DNA from: UBA10646 sp046296295
GTDB lineage: Bacteria; Bacteroidota; Bacteroidia; Chitinophagales; Chitinophagaceae
DNA: 64,000 bases
Assembly (NCBI GenBank): GCA_046296295.1
Contig: JBKBLG010000015.1
Location: forward strand, 17,691-81,690
Reading direction: 5' to 3'
The notes below the pieces were generated by a model. It ran no database searches. It saw only the letters and a list, made by a program, of their open reading frames with translations, and had not been told where the DNA came from. Below, one piece after another: positions 16,962 through 26,626 of the stretch. Numbering within the stretch: position 1 is the stretch's first letter; each line of letters begins with the position of its first letter. Made by a program: the position numbers and the translations under genes.

Positions 16962-18158
16962 TTACTTACTTAAATTCATACTACGCTCTTTGTATAATCG
17001 GCGGAAGTACGGATCTCTTAAATCTTTAATAAAACGAATGGCTTCGCCGGTACTCTTCATTTCTGGGCCCAGCTCTTTATTCACACCCGGAAATTTTTCA
17101 AAGCTGAACACAGGCTCTTTTATGGCAAAACCTTCGAGTTTTTTCTCGAACGAAAAATCGCTAAGCTTGCTATGGCCAAGCATTACTTTAGTAGCAATAT
17201 TCAAATAAGGTATTTGGTATGCCTTAGCAATGAAAGGTGTGGTACGACTGGCACGTGGGTTGGCTTCTATCACAAACACATTGCCCTCTTTAATGGCAAA
17301 CTGAATGTTAATAAGGCCGCGAATGTTTAAAGCACGTGCAATTTTTTCGGCATAGTATTCCATGGTGGCCACAACCAATGGCGTAAGGTTAAATGCGGGT
17401 AGTACAGCGTTGCTATCGCCGCTATGAATACCTGCCGGTTCAATATGTTCCATTACGCCCATTACATGAAACTGCTCGCCATCGAAAATGCCATCGATCT
17501 CGGCTTCTTGGCAGCGGTCTAAGAAATGGTCGATTAAAATTTTATTACCTGGAATATGTTTTAAAAGGCTTACAACAGCTTTTTCAAGCTCTTCATCGTT
17601 AATTACAATACGCATACGCTGGCCACCGAGTACATAGCTGGGGCGCACCAAAACCGGGTAGCCTACTTGTTGTGCCACTTCAATGGCTTCGTCGGTAGTA
17701 TAAGCAGTGCCATATTGTGGGTAAGGGATGCCTAACTCTTTGAGCATGTCGCTAAAGCGGCCACGGTCTTCGGCAATATCCATATTATCGAAACTGGTGC
17801 CAATAATTTTGATGCCACGTTGGTGTAATTTTTTAGCCAACTTCAAAGCAGTTTGCCCGCCTAGTTGTACAATAACGCCTTCGGGCTTTTCTAATTCAAT
17901 AATTTCCCAAAGGTGCTCCCAATACACGGGTTCAAAGTAGAGTTTATCGGCAATATCAAAATCGGTACTAACGGTTTCTGGGTTACAGTTCACCATAATA
18001 GCTTCGTAACCACATTCTTTAATGGCAAGTAAGCCGTGTACACAGCAGTAGTCAAACTCGATACCTTGGCCAATACGGTTAGGCCCACTGCCTAAAACAA
18101 TAATTTTCTTCTTTTTACTGGGAATACTTTCGTTGGAATTTAGTGTAGCGTTGCTCAT
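16962..18158 (-). CDS. carB: Carbamoyl-phosphate synthase large subunit, C-terminal half only
   Basis: The 398-residue product matches only the second ATP-grasp synthetase half of CarB, the part that phosphorylates carbamate. It starts with a short tail, then IIVLGSGPNRIGQGIEFDYC, MVNCNPETVSTDFD, VRPSYVLGGQRM, and the metal-binding block FVIEANPRASRTTPF. It ends shortly after KFPGVNKELGPEMKSTGEA, so the C-terminal methylglyoxal-synthase-like allosteric domain is absent. Lack of that domain is usual in Bacteroidota, but a normal CarB there has the N-terminal half (about 550 residues) fused in front. The 207 bases upstream contain no trace of it. Either carB is split as in some archaea, or half was lost. 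An alternative start at 18176 adds six residues. Confidence 0.9.
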   Translation of the reverse strand: MSNATLNSNESIPSKKKKIIVLGSGPNRIGQGIEFDYCCVHGLLAIKECGYEAIMVNCNPETVSTDFDIADKLYFEPVYWEHLWEIIELEKPEGVIVQLGGQTALKLAKKLHQRGIKIIGTSFDNMDIAEDRGRFSDMLKELGIPYPQYGTAYTTDEAIEVAQQVGYPVLVRPSYVLGGQRMRIVINDEELEKAVVSLLKHIPGNKILIDHFLDRCQEAEIDGIFDGEQFHVMGVMEHIEPAGIHSGDSNAVLPAFNLTPLVVATMEYYAEKIARALNIRGLINIQFAIKEGNVFVIEANPRASRTTPFIAKAYQIPYLNIATKVMLGHSKLSDFSFEKKLEGFAIKEPVFSFEKFPGVNKELGPEMKSTGEAIRFIKDLRDPYFRRLYKERSMNLSK

Positions 18159-18383
18159 TCTAAAAAAGTTGTGCAAAACTAAGGAAACTGCATCGGATGC
18201 CGTATTAAGAATTGCAAGCCATGATGCAACACCAAAAAGTTAAAATAACCTACCGTTGGTGTAAGTGTGATTTTAGTTACGATATAGTATTGTAATGTAT
18301 CATACCTTTACGTCGCCACCAACTGTAAGCGATATTGCCGTATGTTGTCACCTTACGGTAAATGTTATTAAATTTTAAAACAC

Positions 18384-20885
18384 ATGAGCTTACGGATTTT
18401 TATCACTTTTTTTATTTTACTGCTTACGAGTGTTGTTACTAACGCCCAATTACATATTAGTGGAATTGTAAAAGATAAGCAAAGTGATGAACCAATACCT
18501 TTTGCAGCAGCTCGTTTTAAAGTTGCCGGCTTTGGTACTTTAACTGATAGTGCCGGTAGGTTTTCATTTGCCGTAAGGCAAATACCACTCAACGATACAC
18601 TACTAATAGAAAGTGTAGGGTACTTGGTAACCGCCATTCCTTCAGCGCTGTTAAAAGATTCTTTGCAGTTAACCATTGCATTGGTAGTAATGCCCGCTGA
18701 ACGTAGCCGTGAGGCAGTAGTGAAAGCTAAATACAATCGGGCTTTGTGGTTTTGGCGAAAAATTCAGAGCAAAAAACCACAGAACGACCGTAGCCGTTAC
18801 GATAATTTTAGTTACGAAGTGTACAACAAGCTAGAGCTTGATTTGAACAACGTGAACAAAGAGAAACTGGGGCAGAACAAACTACTAAAGCCGCTTAATT
18901 TTGTACTTGAGTATGTAGATAGCACTAGCGATACAAAACCATATTTGCCGGTGTATCTTACAGAAACTATCAGCGATTATTTCTATCAGCGTAGCCCACG
19001 GCGAACAAGAGAAGTTATTAAAGCCACTAAAACCAATGGGCTCGATAATGAAAGTATAGTAAAGCAGTTGGGTGCTACTTATCAGAACATCAACATTTAC
19101 AGTAACGTTATTCCTGTGTTTGATAGGGCGTTTATTAGTCCGTTCCATAACAATGCCGATAACTACTATAATTTCAAACTACTAGATACACAGTATTTAA
19201 GTGGTAAGCGTTTAGTTCATTTACGATTTACGCCTAAGTATAAAGGGCAAGATGTATTTGAAGGCGATTGTTGGGTACACGATACCACCTTTGCAATTCA
19301 AAAGGTTACACTAAGGCCGGCAAGCGAAGCCAATATTAATTTTATAACAGGTTTAAGCATTATTCAAGAATACAAGCTTATTAACGATACTACTTGGTTT
19401 TTGTATAAAGATCGTTTCGTGGCCGATTTATACCCTGTTGGCTCCAATAGATTGGGTTTTAAAGGTCGTAAAACAAGTACCTACAAAAACGTTATTGTTA
19501 ACAATGAATCTGTAGAAAAAGAATTACATAAAAGCAAGCTGGCAGAAGATATTGTGCTCTTAGCACAGCCCGATGCTACGCCCGATAGTTTTTGGTTGAG
19601 CAACCGCCACGAGCAACTGAATAAAGATGAACAAACCGTGTACAAAGTGCTCGACACACTCACGAAAAACCCAACTTATATACGTTATCGTAATACACTT
19701 AACTTTTTAACTACAGGCACAAAAGATATTGGTAACATTCGTATTGGCCCTTGGTGGTATTGGATAAGTGGTAACTTGTGGGAAGGCTTGCGTACCCGCT
19801 TTGATATAAGCAGCAATTTTGGTTTTAGTAATAAATGGCAGTATAGTGGCTACCTTGCTTACGGTTTTAAAGATCAAGCTTTAAAAGGCAAGGCCGAATT
19901 ACGGTACCAAATTAGTAGACAACCTTGGAGCTACCTATCGGCTAGTTATAGAAAAGATATTGACAATGGCCAAATGTATTACGACCAAATTGGCACCGAT
20001 AACATTTTTGCAACAGTATTCCGCAGGCCTAGTATTCCGCTGAAATTTCAAATGGTAACTGAAGAACAGCTAGAGTATTACACCGAAAGTAACATAGGTG
20101 TTGGGGTGGGCCTGAAAGCCATGCACCGCCAATACAGGCCATTGCAAAACCTCCCGGGGCCTGAGTTTTTCCCAACAAAAAATGGTGGTACCCCACTCAG
20201 CGATTTTACAACCACGCTACGCCTCCGATTTGCATGGCTCGAACGTACCTTTGAAGATAATTTTTATCGTACTAGTCTTGGGAGCGATTTGCCTATTGTA
20301 GATATTAAGTTCACCAAAGGATACGCAGGCGTTAATAATAGCAGCTATAATTACGAAAAAGTAGAAGCAACAGTTAGCGATTACTTTAAAATTGCACCCT
20401 ATGGCAGCATTTACTTCAACATTTTTGCCGGAAGGGTGAATGGCACACTTCCTTTTCAGCTACTTGAAGTATTACCTGGTAACGAAATGTATTATTACAA
20501 CCGTTACGCCTTTAACCTTATGAACAGGTTCGAATATTTAACAGACAGATATGCAGGGTTTAATGTAGAACACAATATCGGTAACGGACTGTTCAGATTT
20601 ATACCACTTACTCGTAAGTTAAAATTTCGGCAATTCTATAGCTTAAAAGGTATTATTGGCAACCTCAGTCCTGAAAATCAAGCATTGAATTTTGTAGGCA
20701 ACCATCCGTTTAAAACTTTGAACAACGAGTGGTATGCCGAAGTTGGTACTGGTGTAGATAATATTTTCAAGTTTTTTAGAATCGATGCTGTTTGGCGAGT
20801 AGCACAGCCTACCACCAACTTCAACCCCAACGTGCCTAACCGTAGTAGCTTTGATTTATTCGGTAGTTTTAGAGTATCGTTTTAA
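18384..20885 (+). CDS. DUF5686 / carboxypeptidase-like regulatory domain outer-membrane protein
   Basis: This 833-residue exported protein has a signal peptide (MSLRIFITFFILLLTSVVTNAQ). An N-terminal carboxypeptidase-D-like beta-sandwich follows, at about residues 22-110 (HISGIVKDKQSDEPIPFAAARF). The rest is a large DUF5686 region with many beta strands, ending FDLFGSFRVSF, consistent with an outer-membrane barrel. Such proteins resemble TonB-dependent receptors but lack the plug. Function is unknown. A repeat copy at 18565-18579 is read as FAVRQ. Another copy (18350-18364) lies just upstream of the start. Confidence 0.85.
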   Translation: MSLRIFITFFILLLTSVVTNAQLHISGIVKDKQSDEPIPFAAARFKVAGFGTLTDSAGRFSFAVRQIPLNDTLLIESVGYLVTAIPSALLKDSLQLTIALVVMPAERSREAVVKAKYNRALWFWRKIQSKKPQNDRSRYDNFSYEVYNKLELDLNNVNKEKLGQNKLLKPLNFVLEYVDSTSDTKPYLPVYLTETISDYFYQRSPRRTREVIKATKTNGLDNESIVKQLGATYQNINIYSNVIPVFDRAFISPFHNNADNYYNFKLLDTQYLSGKRLVHLRFTPKYKGQDVFEGDCWVHDTTFAIQKVTLRPASEANINFITGLSIIQEYKLINDTTWFLYKDRFVADLYPVGSNRLGFKGRKTSTYKNVIVNNESVEKELHKSKLAEDIVLLAQPDATPDSFWLSNRHEQLNKDEQTVYKVLDTLTKNPTYIRYRNTLNFLTTGTKDIGNIRIGPWWYWISGNLWEGLRTRFDISSNFGFSNKWQYSGYLAYGFKDQALKGKAELRYQISRQPWSYLSASYRKDIDNGQMYYDQIGTDNIFATVFRRPSIPLKFQMVTEEQLEYYTESNIGVGVGLKAMHRQYRPLQNLPGPEFFPTKNGGTPLSDFTTTLRLRFAWLERTFEDNFYRTSLGSDLPIVDIKFTKGYAGVNNSSYNYEKVEATVSDYFKIAPYGSIYFNIFAGRVNGTLPFQLLEVLPGNEMYYYNRYAFNLMNRFEYLTDRYAGFNVEHNIGNGLFRFIPLTRKLKFRQFYSLKGIIGNLSPENQALNFVGNHPFKTLNNEWYAEVGTGVDNIFKFFRIDAVWRVAQPTTNFNPNVPNRSSFDLFGSFRVSF

Positions 20886-20968
20886 TACTGATATTAATGG
20901 TAATGCGGCTTTATTGATGGCTTGGTTACATGCAACCAAAATTGTTGCTTTACAGCAAATAAAAAAAC

Positions 20969-21757
20969 ATGAACAATCACGAAATAGATTACCGCATTTT
21001 AGGCGAAGAAATGCAGTACGTAGAAGTAGAACTCGACCCCAACGAAACTGCTGTTGCCGAACCCGGTGCCTTTATGATGATGGACGATGGCATAGCCATG
21101 CAAACTATGTTTGGCGATGGAAGCCAACAACAAGGCGGCCTGTTAGGAAAGCTTTTCAGTGCAGGCAAGCGATTACTCGTAGGAGAAAGCTTATTCATGA
21201 CGGCCTTCACCAACACTGGTATGGGCAAACGAAAAGTGAGCTTCGCCAGCCCTTACCCAGGAAAAATTATTCCGCTCGATTTGTACCGTCTGGGTGGCAA
21301 AATAATTTGTCAGAAAGATGCTTTTTTATGTGCAGCCAAGGGCGTACAAATAAGTATTGAATTTCAGCGCAAGCTTGGTACCGGCTTGTTTGGTGGCGAA
21401 GGCTTTATCATGGAAAAATTAGAAGGCGATGGCATGGCATTTTTGCACGCAGGCGGCCATGTTTTTGAACGCGAGTTGCAACCCGGCGAGCTCATTAAAA
21501 TAGATACAGGCTGTATTGTAGGTTTTACAGCAGGTGTAGATTACGATATTCAATTTGTAGGCGGTATTAAAAACACATTATTTGGTGGCGAAGGTTTGTT
21601 TTTTGCCACATTACGAGGCCCTGGCCGCGTATGGATACAAAGCTTACCCATTAGCCGATTAGCCAGCCGTATTTTGGCTTACGGTGTTGGTAGCCGCCGC
21701 GAAGAGGGTAGCATCTTAGGCGGGCTGGGCAACCTGCTCGATGGCGATGGTCGTTAA
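20969..21757 (+). CDS. TIGR00266 / AIM24-like protein
   Basis: The 262-residue protein matches the AIM24/TIGR00266 family, a beta-helix-like fold with no established bacterial function. Typical blocks are AEPGAFMMMDDGIAMQT near residues 32-48, VGESLFMTAFTNTG near 72-85, ASPYPGKIIPLDL, GEGFIMEKLEGDG, and FGGEGLFFATLRGPGRVWIQSLP near the C-terminus. The final residues (GGLGNLLDGDGR) are Gly-rich. It lies 83 bases after the DUF5686 gene on the same strand, and is followed by an inverted repeat pair and a terminator shared with the convergent glutamine synthetase gene. Confidence 0.9.
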   Translation: MNNHEIDYRILGEEMQYVEVELDPNETAVAEPGAFMMMDDGIAMQTMFGDGSQQQGGLLGKLFSAGKRLLVGESLFMTAFTNTGMGKRKVSFASPYPGKIIPLDLYRLGGKIICQKDAFLCAAKGVQISIEFQRKLGTGLFGGEGFIMEKLEGDGMAFLHAGGHVFERELQPGELIKIDTGCIVGFTAGVDYDIQFVGGIKNTLFGGEGLFFATLRGPGRVWIQSLPISRLASRILAYGVGSRREEGSILGGLGNLLDGDGR

Positions 21758-21775
21758 ATGGTAATGTTATAGCAT

Positions 21776-21819
21776 ACCTTACGGTAAATGTTATGTGCTA
21801 TTATATTTACCGTAAGGTA
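21776..21819. repeat. Inverted pair of the 15-mer repeat
   Basis: ACCTTACGGTAAATG at 21776-21790 faces ATTTACCGTAAGGTA at 21805-21819 across 14 bases. The arms are perfectly complementary over 14 positions. It lies between convergent genes, directly before a classical terminator hairpin. Confidence 0.9.
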
Positions 21820-21827
21820 TAGCAAAA

Positions 21828-21853
21828 AAAGCCAACCGATAGCGGTTGGCTTT
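21828..21853. terminator. Bidirectional terminator between convergent genes
   Basis: AAGCCAACCG and CGGTTGGCTT pair around a four-base loop, with an A run on the left and a T run on the right. It can serve both the AIM24-like gene (plus) and the glutamine synthetase gene (minus). Confidence 0.9.
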
Positions 21854-21872
21854 TATAGTGTTTGTGCGGCTA

Positions 21873-24062
21873 TTATTTTAAGAATAACATTTCGCGGTAT
21901 TTAGGAAGTGTCCAAATATCGTCGCTTACTAAATGCTCTAGCTTATCTACATGATAACGAATGATGTCAAAATACTTGCCCTTTACATCATCGCAATAAG
22001 CGGCAGCTTTAGCACGGTTATCGCTTAAGTTGTTGGCAACCTTGCGAGCCTCAACCATTGCATTCACATTTTCATATACCCCTTGTATATGCTTGCTTAC
22101 TGCAGTTAAAATAGAAAGCTGGCTACTATAAGCACTTTCAGGTAGGCCTGCACTTTTTAAGCCCTGAATATTTGTGATGAGTGTGTTCTGATATTTAATA
22201 GCTACCGGTATAATATGATTTAATGCTAAATCGCCCATTACACGAGCTTCTATCTGTACTTTTTTAATGTACTTTTCTAACTCAATATCGTACCGTGCAT
22301 GTAATTCGGCATGGTTATATACACCATTGTTCTCGAACAATTGTGCTGCTTTTTCGGTAACCATTGCATCTAACGCAACCGGCGTAGTTTTTAAATTAGG
22401 TAGGCCACGGCGTTCTGCTTCTTGGTGCCACTCATCGCTGTAACCATCGCCTTCGAACAATACCGATTTGCTATCAACAATGTATTGTTGAATGGTATGC
22501 ATGATGGCGATTTCTTTTTTCTCACCCTTTTCTATCAATGCATCCACCGTTTTTTTGAATTGCTTTAAGGTTTCGGCCATAATAGTGTTCAACACCGTCA
22601 TTGGGTTGGCACAATTGGCGGTACTACCTACAGCACGGAACTCGAACTTGTTGCCTGTGAATGCAAAAGGCGATGTGCGGTTACGGTCGGTATTATCGAG
22701 CATTAATTCTGGAATACTTCGGTGTATATCGAGCTTTAAAATGGCTTCATCTTGTTCATCAAACTTATCGCCTACACGGCTTTCAATATCGGCAAGTACT
22801 TTGGCAAGGTACTGACCCACGAATACTGAAATAATAGCAGGAGGGGCTTCGTTGGCACCTAAGCGGTGGTCGTTGCCTGCGCTGGCAATAGAGGCACGTA
22901 GCAAATCGGCATAATCGTGTACCGCCTTAATAGTGTTCACAAAAAATGTGAGGAACATTAAGTTGGTTTTTGGTGTTTTACCAGGTGCTAAAAGGTTCAC
23001 ACCCGTATCGGTGGCCATGCTCCAGTTATTATGCTTACCGCTACCGTTAATACCTGCGAAAGGTTTTTCGTGAAGTAAGATGCGTAGCTTGTGGCGGCGA
23101 GCAACACGCTCCATTACATCCATCAAAAGGATGTTATGATCAACAGCAACACTAACTTCTTCAAAAATGGGGGCACACTCAAACTGGCCGGGAGCTACCT
23201 CGTTGTGGCGAGTACGTAATGGAATGCCGAGTTTGTAGCTTTCTTGCTCGAAATCTCTCATGAAAGCATATACACGCTCAGGAATAGAGCCAAAATAATG
23301 ATCTTCTAACTGCTGGCCTTTGGCAGGACTAGCACCAAATACGGCACGGCCTGTTTGTACCAAATCGGGGCGGGCATTGAACATAGCTTCATCTACTACA
23401 AAATACTCTTGCTCCCAACCTAAAGTGGCGGTAACTTTTGTAACGTTCTTATCGAAATAATTGCACACCTCAACAGCACTCTTGTTCAATGCTTCTAAAG
23501 CTTTTAATAAAGGTGCTTTGTAATCTAAGCTTTCGCCGGTGTATGAAATGAAAACGGTAGGGATACAAAGTGTTTTGCCTTCACCAATTTCCATGATAAA
23601 CGCCGGTGATGATGGATCCCATGCAGTATAACCACGAGCTTCGAAAGTAGCACGTAAGCCACCACTTGGGAATGATGATGCATCTGGCTCTTGTTGTATT
23701 AAAGCACTACCATCGAACTCTTCAATGGCTGTACCATCGCTCTTAACAGTAAAGAAACTATCGTGTTTTTCGGCAGTAGTACCGGTTAATGGCTGAAACC
23801 AGTGGGTAAAGTGAGTAACACCTTTGCTTTCGGCCCATGCTCGTAAGCCATTGGCAATTTGATTCGCTACGGAACGGTCAATTTTTTTGCCGCCTTTTAC
23901 ACTATAAAGTAAGCTCTTGTAAGCTTCTTCGCTGAGATATTGGCGAGCTACTTTAAGCGTAAAAACATTTTCACCAAAAATGGCGGTAATTTTAGCTATA
24001 CCCGGTGTGGGTGTTGCAGCGGTGCTGCCGGCCTTTTGAACGGCTTCGAATCGTAACGACAT
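21873..24062 (-). CDS. glnN: Glutamine synthetase type III
   Basis: The 729-residue enzyme makes glutamine from glutamate, ammonia and ATP. Its length and the sequence identify the large GSIII form of Bacteroidota. Visible features are the N-terminal GSIII domain (FGENVFTLKVARQYLSEEAY), the active-site block GWEQEYFVVDEAMFNARPDL, the ATP-binding Gly/Lys region HEKPFAGINGSGKHNNWS, and NDHRLGANEAPPAI with NRTSPFAFTGNKFEFRAVGS. The C-terminal helical domain ends TLPKYREMLFLK. ATG at 24062 is preferred over a longer frame (eight extra residues). It is monocistronic, with a terminator at its 3' end. Confidence 0.96.
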   Translation of the reverse strand: MSLRFEAVQKAGSTAATPTPGIAKITAIFGENVFTLKVARQYLSEEAYKSLLYSVKGGKKIDRSVANQIANGLRAWAESKGVTHFTHWFQPLTGTTAEKHDSFFTVKSDGTAIEEFDGSALIQQEPDASSFPSGGLRATFEARGYTAWDPSSPAFIMEIGEGKTLCIPTVFISYTGESLDYKAPLLKALEALNKSAVEVCNYFDKNVTKVTATLGWEQEYFVVDEAMFNARPDLVQTGRAVFGASPAKGQQLEDHYFGSIPERVYAFMRDFEQESYKLGIPLRTRHNEVAPGQFECAPIFEEVSVAVDHNILLMDVMERVARRHKLRILLHEKPFAGINGSGKHNNWSMATDTGVNLLAPGKTPKTNLMFLTFFVNTIKAVHDYADLLRASIASAGNDHRLGANEAPPAIISVFVGQYLAKVLADIESRVGDKFDEQDEAILKLDIHRSIPELMLDNTDRNRTSPFAFTGNKFEFRAVGSTANCANPMTVLNTIMAETLKQFKKTVDALIEKGEKKEIAIMHTIQQYIVDSKSVLFEGDGYSDEWHQEAERRGLPNLKTTPVALDAMVTEKAAQLFENNGVYNHAELHARYDIELEKYIKKVQIEARVMGDLALNHIIPVAIKYQNTLITNIQGLKSAGLPESAYSSQLSILTAVSKHIQGVYENVNAMVEARKVANNLSDNRAKAAAYCDDVKGKYFDIIRYHVDKLEHLVSDDIWTLPKYREMLFLK

Positions 24063-24230
24063 ATAAACTGTGTTTTGCGAGTGCAAAGCAAGTTTTTTTT
24101 ACGTCAATCTCCAAGTTTCGATGAAAAAATCTAGCAATAAGCCTTAAAATTAATAATTTTTTTATGGATTGTTCTAAAAAATGATTCTTTTGAGTCTTTA
24201 TGGTAAATATGTAATTATTTTTAAACTGTT

Positions 24231-26597
24231 TTAGCGCCTGCCCCTTACATGTTGTAGAATGGTACTCAAGAGGGTATCGGGCTGAAAAGGCTTTACGACC
24301 ATGTCATTGATACCAATTTCGTTTTTTAGTTGTTCAATATTCCCAAACACACTAGCCGTTAAAGCTATAATAGGTTTGCGGAAACTTTGCTTGCGGAGTG
24401 TTTTGGTAGCCTCGTAGCCATCCATTACCGGCATGTGCATATCCATTAGCACTAAGTCGGGTTCGAAAGTGCTGGCCTTGGCAATAGCTTCTTCGCCATT
24501 TTCGGCAACTTCGAACTTGGCTCCCCAAAGTTTTAAAAAGTTGGTAGCCACCATTACATTAATGGCGTTATCTTCTACTAATAAAATTTTATAGGGTGTT
24601 AAAGGTGTTGCTTCATTTACCGTAAGGGGGGCATTATTTTCGGGGCTGTTATTGGGTTGAAGTTCTAAGCTAACAATGGGTAATGCTAGTGTAAAGTAAA
24701 AACGGCTGCCTTTGCCTTTAGTACTTTCTACCAGTAACTCACTGTTCATGGCTTGTAAAATACGCTTGCAAATAGCAAGTCCTAAACCCGTGCCACCAAA
24801 GCGGCGACGTGTAGAAGAATCGGCCTGTGTGAATCGATCGAAAATAATTTGTTGTTGTTCTTCAGAAATGCCAATGCCTGTATCGGCAACACTGCACTCA
24901 ACAATAGCGGTGCTTGTATTAATGGTGGTGGTAGTTACAGATACCTCAATATGCCCTTTCGGGGTAAATTTTATGGCATTGTGAATGAGGTTGTTGAGTA
25001 TTTGTGCCAATCGGGTAGGGTCTGTTTGTACTTGCAAGGTTTGTAGTTCGCTGCTCATGTGTAACTCTAAGCTTAACAGTTTTTCTTTGGCTGCTGCTTG
25101 CCAACCATCTGTAACGTTTTGTAGTAATTGCCCTAGCTGTGTTGGTATGATTTCGAGGTTTAACTTGCCTGCTTCTATTTTGTTAAAATCGAGTATATCA
25201 TTAACAATGTTCAGTAAGTTTTTAGCACTAAATAAAAGGATGTTAAGATTCTTTTTTTGATCAGGGCGTGGCTGTTCGTGTAGCAGAATATGGCTAATAC
25301 CAATAACTGAATTCAGCGGTGTGCGAATTTCGTGACTCATAGTACTGAGGAAGTCTGTTTTTGCCCGCAAGGCTTGTATGGCAGCTTCCTTTGCTTCTTT
25401 TAAGAGAAACTGAAAGCGAAAGGCCAAAATAAGTGCCTGTAAAAAGAAGAAAATGATATATCCTAAAGTGAGTATTACCTCTTGTCGCTTGATAACACCA
25501 AAATACTGTAGATTAACTACCGAGAATATGATTAATAAAATGCCTATCGATGCTAGTGCGTAGGGCCAGCCCGGCCGTTTGTTTTTAGTGAATTGATACA
25601 CCGCCCAAAATGTATACACAATTAGACCCATCATAAATATTAGAAACGGGTTAAGTAACTGAGTATAAAAGGTGGCAGGGGTAAATACAACAAACACACT
25701 TTGAAGTCCGCAAATAGCACTTAAAAGATTAAAGCTAAGTGGGTTAACATCTTCTTTAAAAAGCTTACGCATGTATTGTGCTAGAAACAGTAACGATAAA
25801 TACAGCGATAAATACTCTAATTTTAAAGAAGTATGCCAAGAAATATTTTGCCAGAAACTATGTAAAGCATAATTGCCACTACCTACAAGGCGATAGCTAT
25901 AGATCAAACAAAACAATGAAAAGTATAAAGTTGCTTTATCTCTCGGGCCAAAAGCAAATAATGCTAAAAAAAACAAACCGCCCATAAACAAGCAACCACA
26001 TAACCAAACATCGTTAGCTACACTACGCTGCCATTTATTATACACATAATCGTATTGGCCTATTAACAAAGGCTTGAACGGCCCCCCTTTGCTATGTTCG
26101 AAATTTGAAATTTGGATAACAAGGCTAAAGCTATCGGTGGTAGGTAACCGTACTACTTTAGTTCGCCAAAATGGCTTGCTGCCACCCGGAATGGTATCGA
26201 ACTTGCCTGAAGTTACATACAGCGAGTCGTTAATAAAAATGCGACTATTGGTGTATGCATCTGTTACCAGTAGCCCAAGTTGCTGCTTGTTATCTGGTAT
26301 TTTAATGGTGGTAACATAGGTGGCGTATCCCCTTGCGGGTAAATGTTGCCCTTTATACACTGTATTATCAAAACGTTGCGGGAAGTTAATCCATTCGAAG
26401 TTGGTGCTTTTTGTTTTGGCATCTACCAGTTGGCGCCAGTACATTTTCCATGGGTGATTTTCGATTAAATAACCCTGTTGTAAATGCTGAGTTTTTATAG
26501 TTATAACACCTTGTTGTGCATAGCAGCTACTTTGGGGTATAATGCTACACAACAAGCCAATGGTAAGTACAAGGTGAAGCCACGGGAGCCGATTCAT
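24231..26597 (-). CDS. Hybrid sensor histidine kinase with 7TMR-DISM input
   Basis: This 788-residue hybrid kinase begins with a signal peptide (ending CYAQQ). A periplasmic beta-sandwich domain (7TMR-DISM extracellular type, about residues 30-190) is followed by about seven transmembrane helices at 195-400. The kinase core has H in FLSTMSHEIRTPLNSVIGIS near residue 425 and HATPase_c motifs NLIHNAIKFTPKG, DTGIGISEEQQ, and GGTGLGLAICKRIL. A C-terminal receiver has phospho-acceptor Asp in DLVLMDMHMPVMDGYEA and Lys in MVVKPFQPD. It probably senses an extracellular ligand. A repeat copy (24614-24628), read as LTVNE, lies in the linker before the receiver domain. No dedicated DNA-binding partner is adjacent. 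Confidence 0.93.
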   Translation of the reverse strand: MNRLPWLHLVLTIGLLCSIIPQSSCYAQQGVITIKTQHLQQGYLIENHPWKMYWRQLVDAKTKSTNFEWINFPQRFDNTVYKGQHLPARGYATYVTTIKIPDNKQQLGLLVTDAYTNSRIFINDSLYVTSGKFDTIPGGSKPFWRTKVVRLPTTDSFSLVIQISNFEHSKGGPFKPLLIGQYDYVYNKWQRSVANDVWLCGCLFMGGLFFLALFAFGPRDKATLYFSLFCLIYSYRLVGSGNYALHSFWQNISWHTSLKLEYLSLYLSLLFLAQYMRKLFKEDVNPLSFNLLSAICGLQSVFVVFTPATFYTQLLNPFLIFMMGLIVYTFWAVYQFTKNKRPGWPYALASIGILLIIFSVVNLQYFGVIKRQEVILTLGYIIFFFLQALILAFRFQFLLKEAKEAAIQALRAKTDFLSTMSHEIRTPLNSVIGISHILLHEQPRPDQKKNLNILLFSAKNLLNIVNDILDFNKIEAGKLNLEIIPTQLGQLLQNVTDGWQAAAKEKLLSLELHMSSELQTLQVQTDPTRLAQILNNLIHNAIKFTPKGHIEVSVTTTTINTSTAIVECSVADTGIGISEEQQQIIFDRFTQADSSTRRRFGGTGLGLAICKRILQAMNSELLVESTKGKGSRFYFTLALPIVSLELQPNNSPENNAPLTVNEATPLTPYKILLVEDNAINVMVATNFLKLWGAKFEVAENGEEAIAKASTFEPDLVLMDMHMPVMDGYEATKTLRKQSFRKPIIALTASVFGNIEQLKNEIGINDMVVKPFQPDTLLSTILQHVRGRR

Positions 26598-26626
26598 GCG
26601 AAGAAATTGGATTCAAATAAAAACTA

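Noticed and set aside
20851..21360. 169-residue plus-strand frame rich in Arg
   Set aside because: It lies in another frame of the AIM24-like gene, which has clear family motifs.
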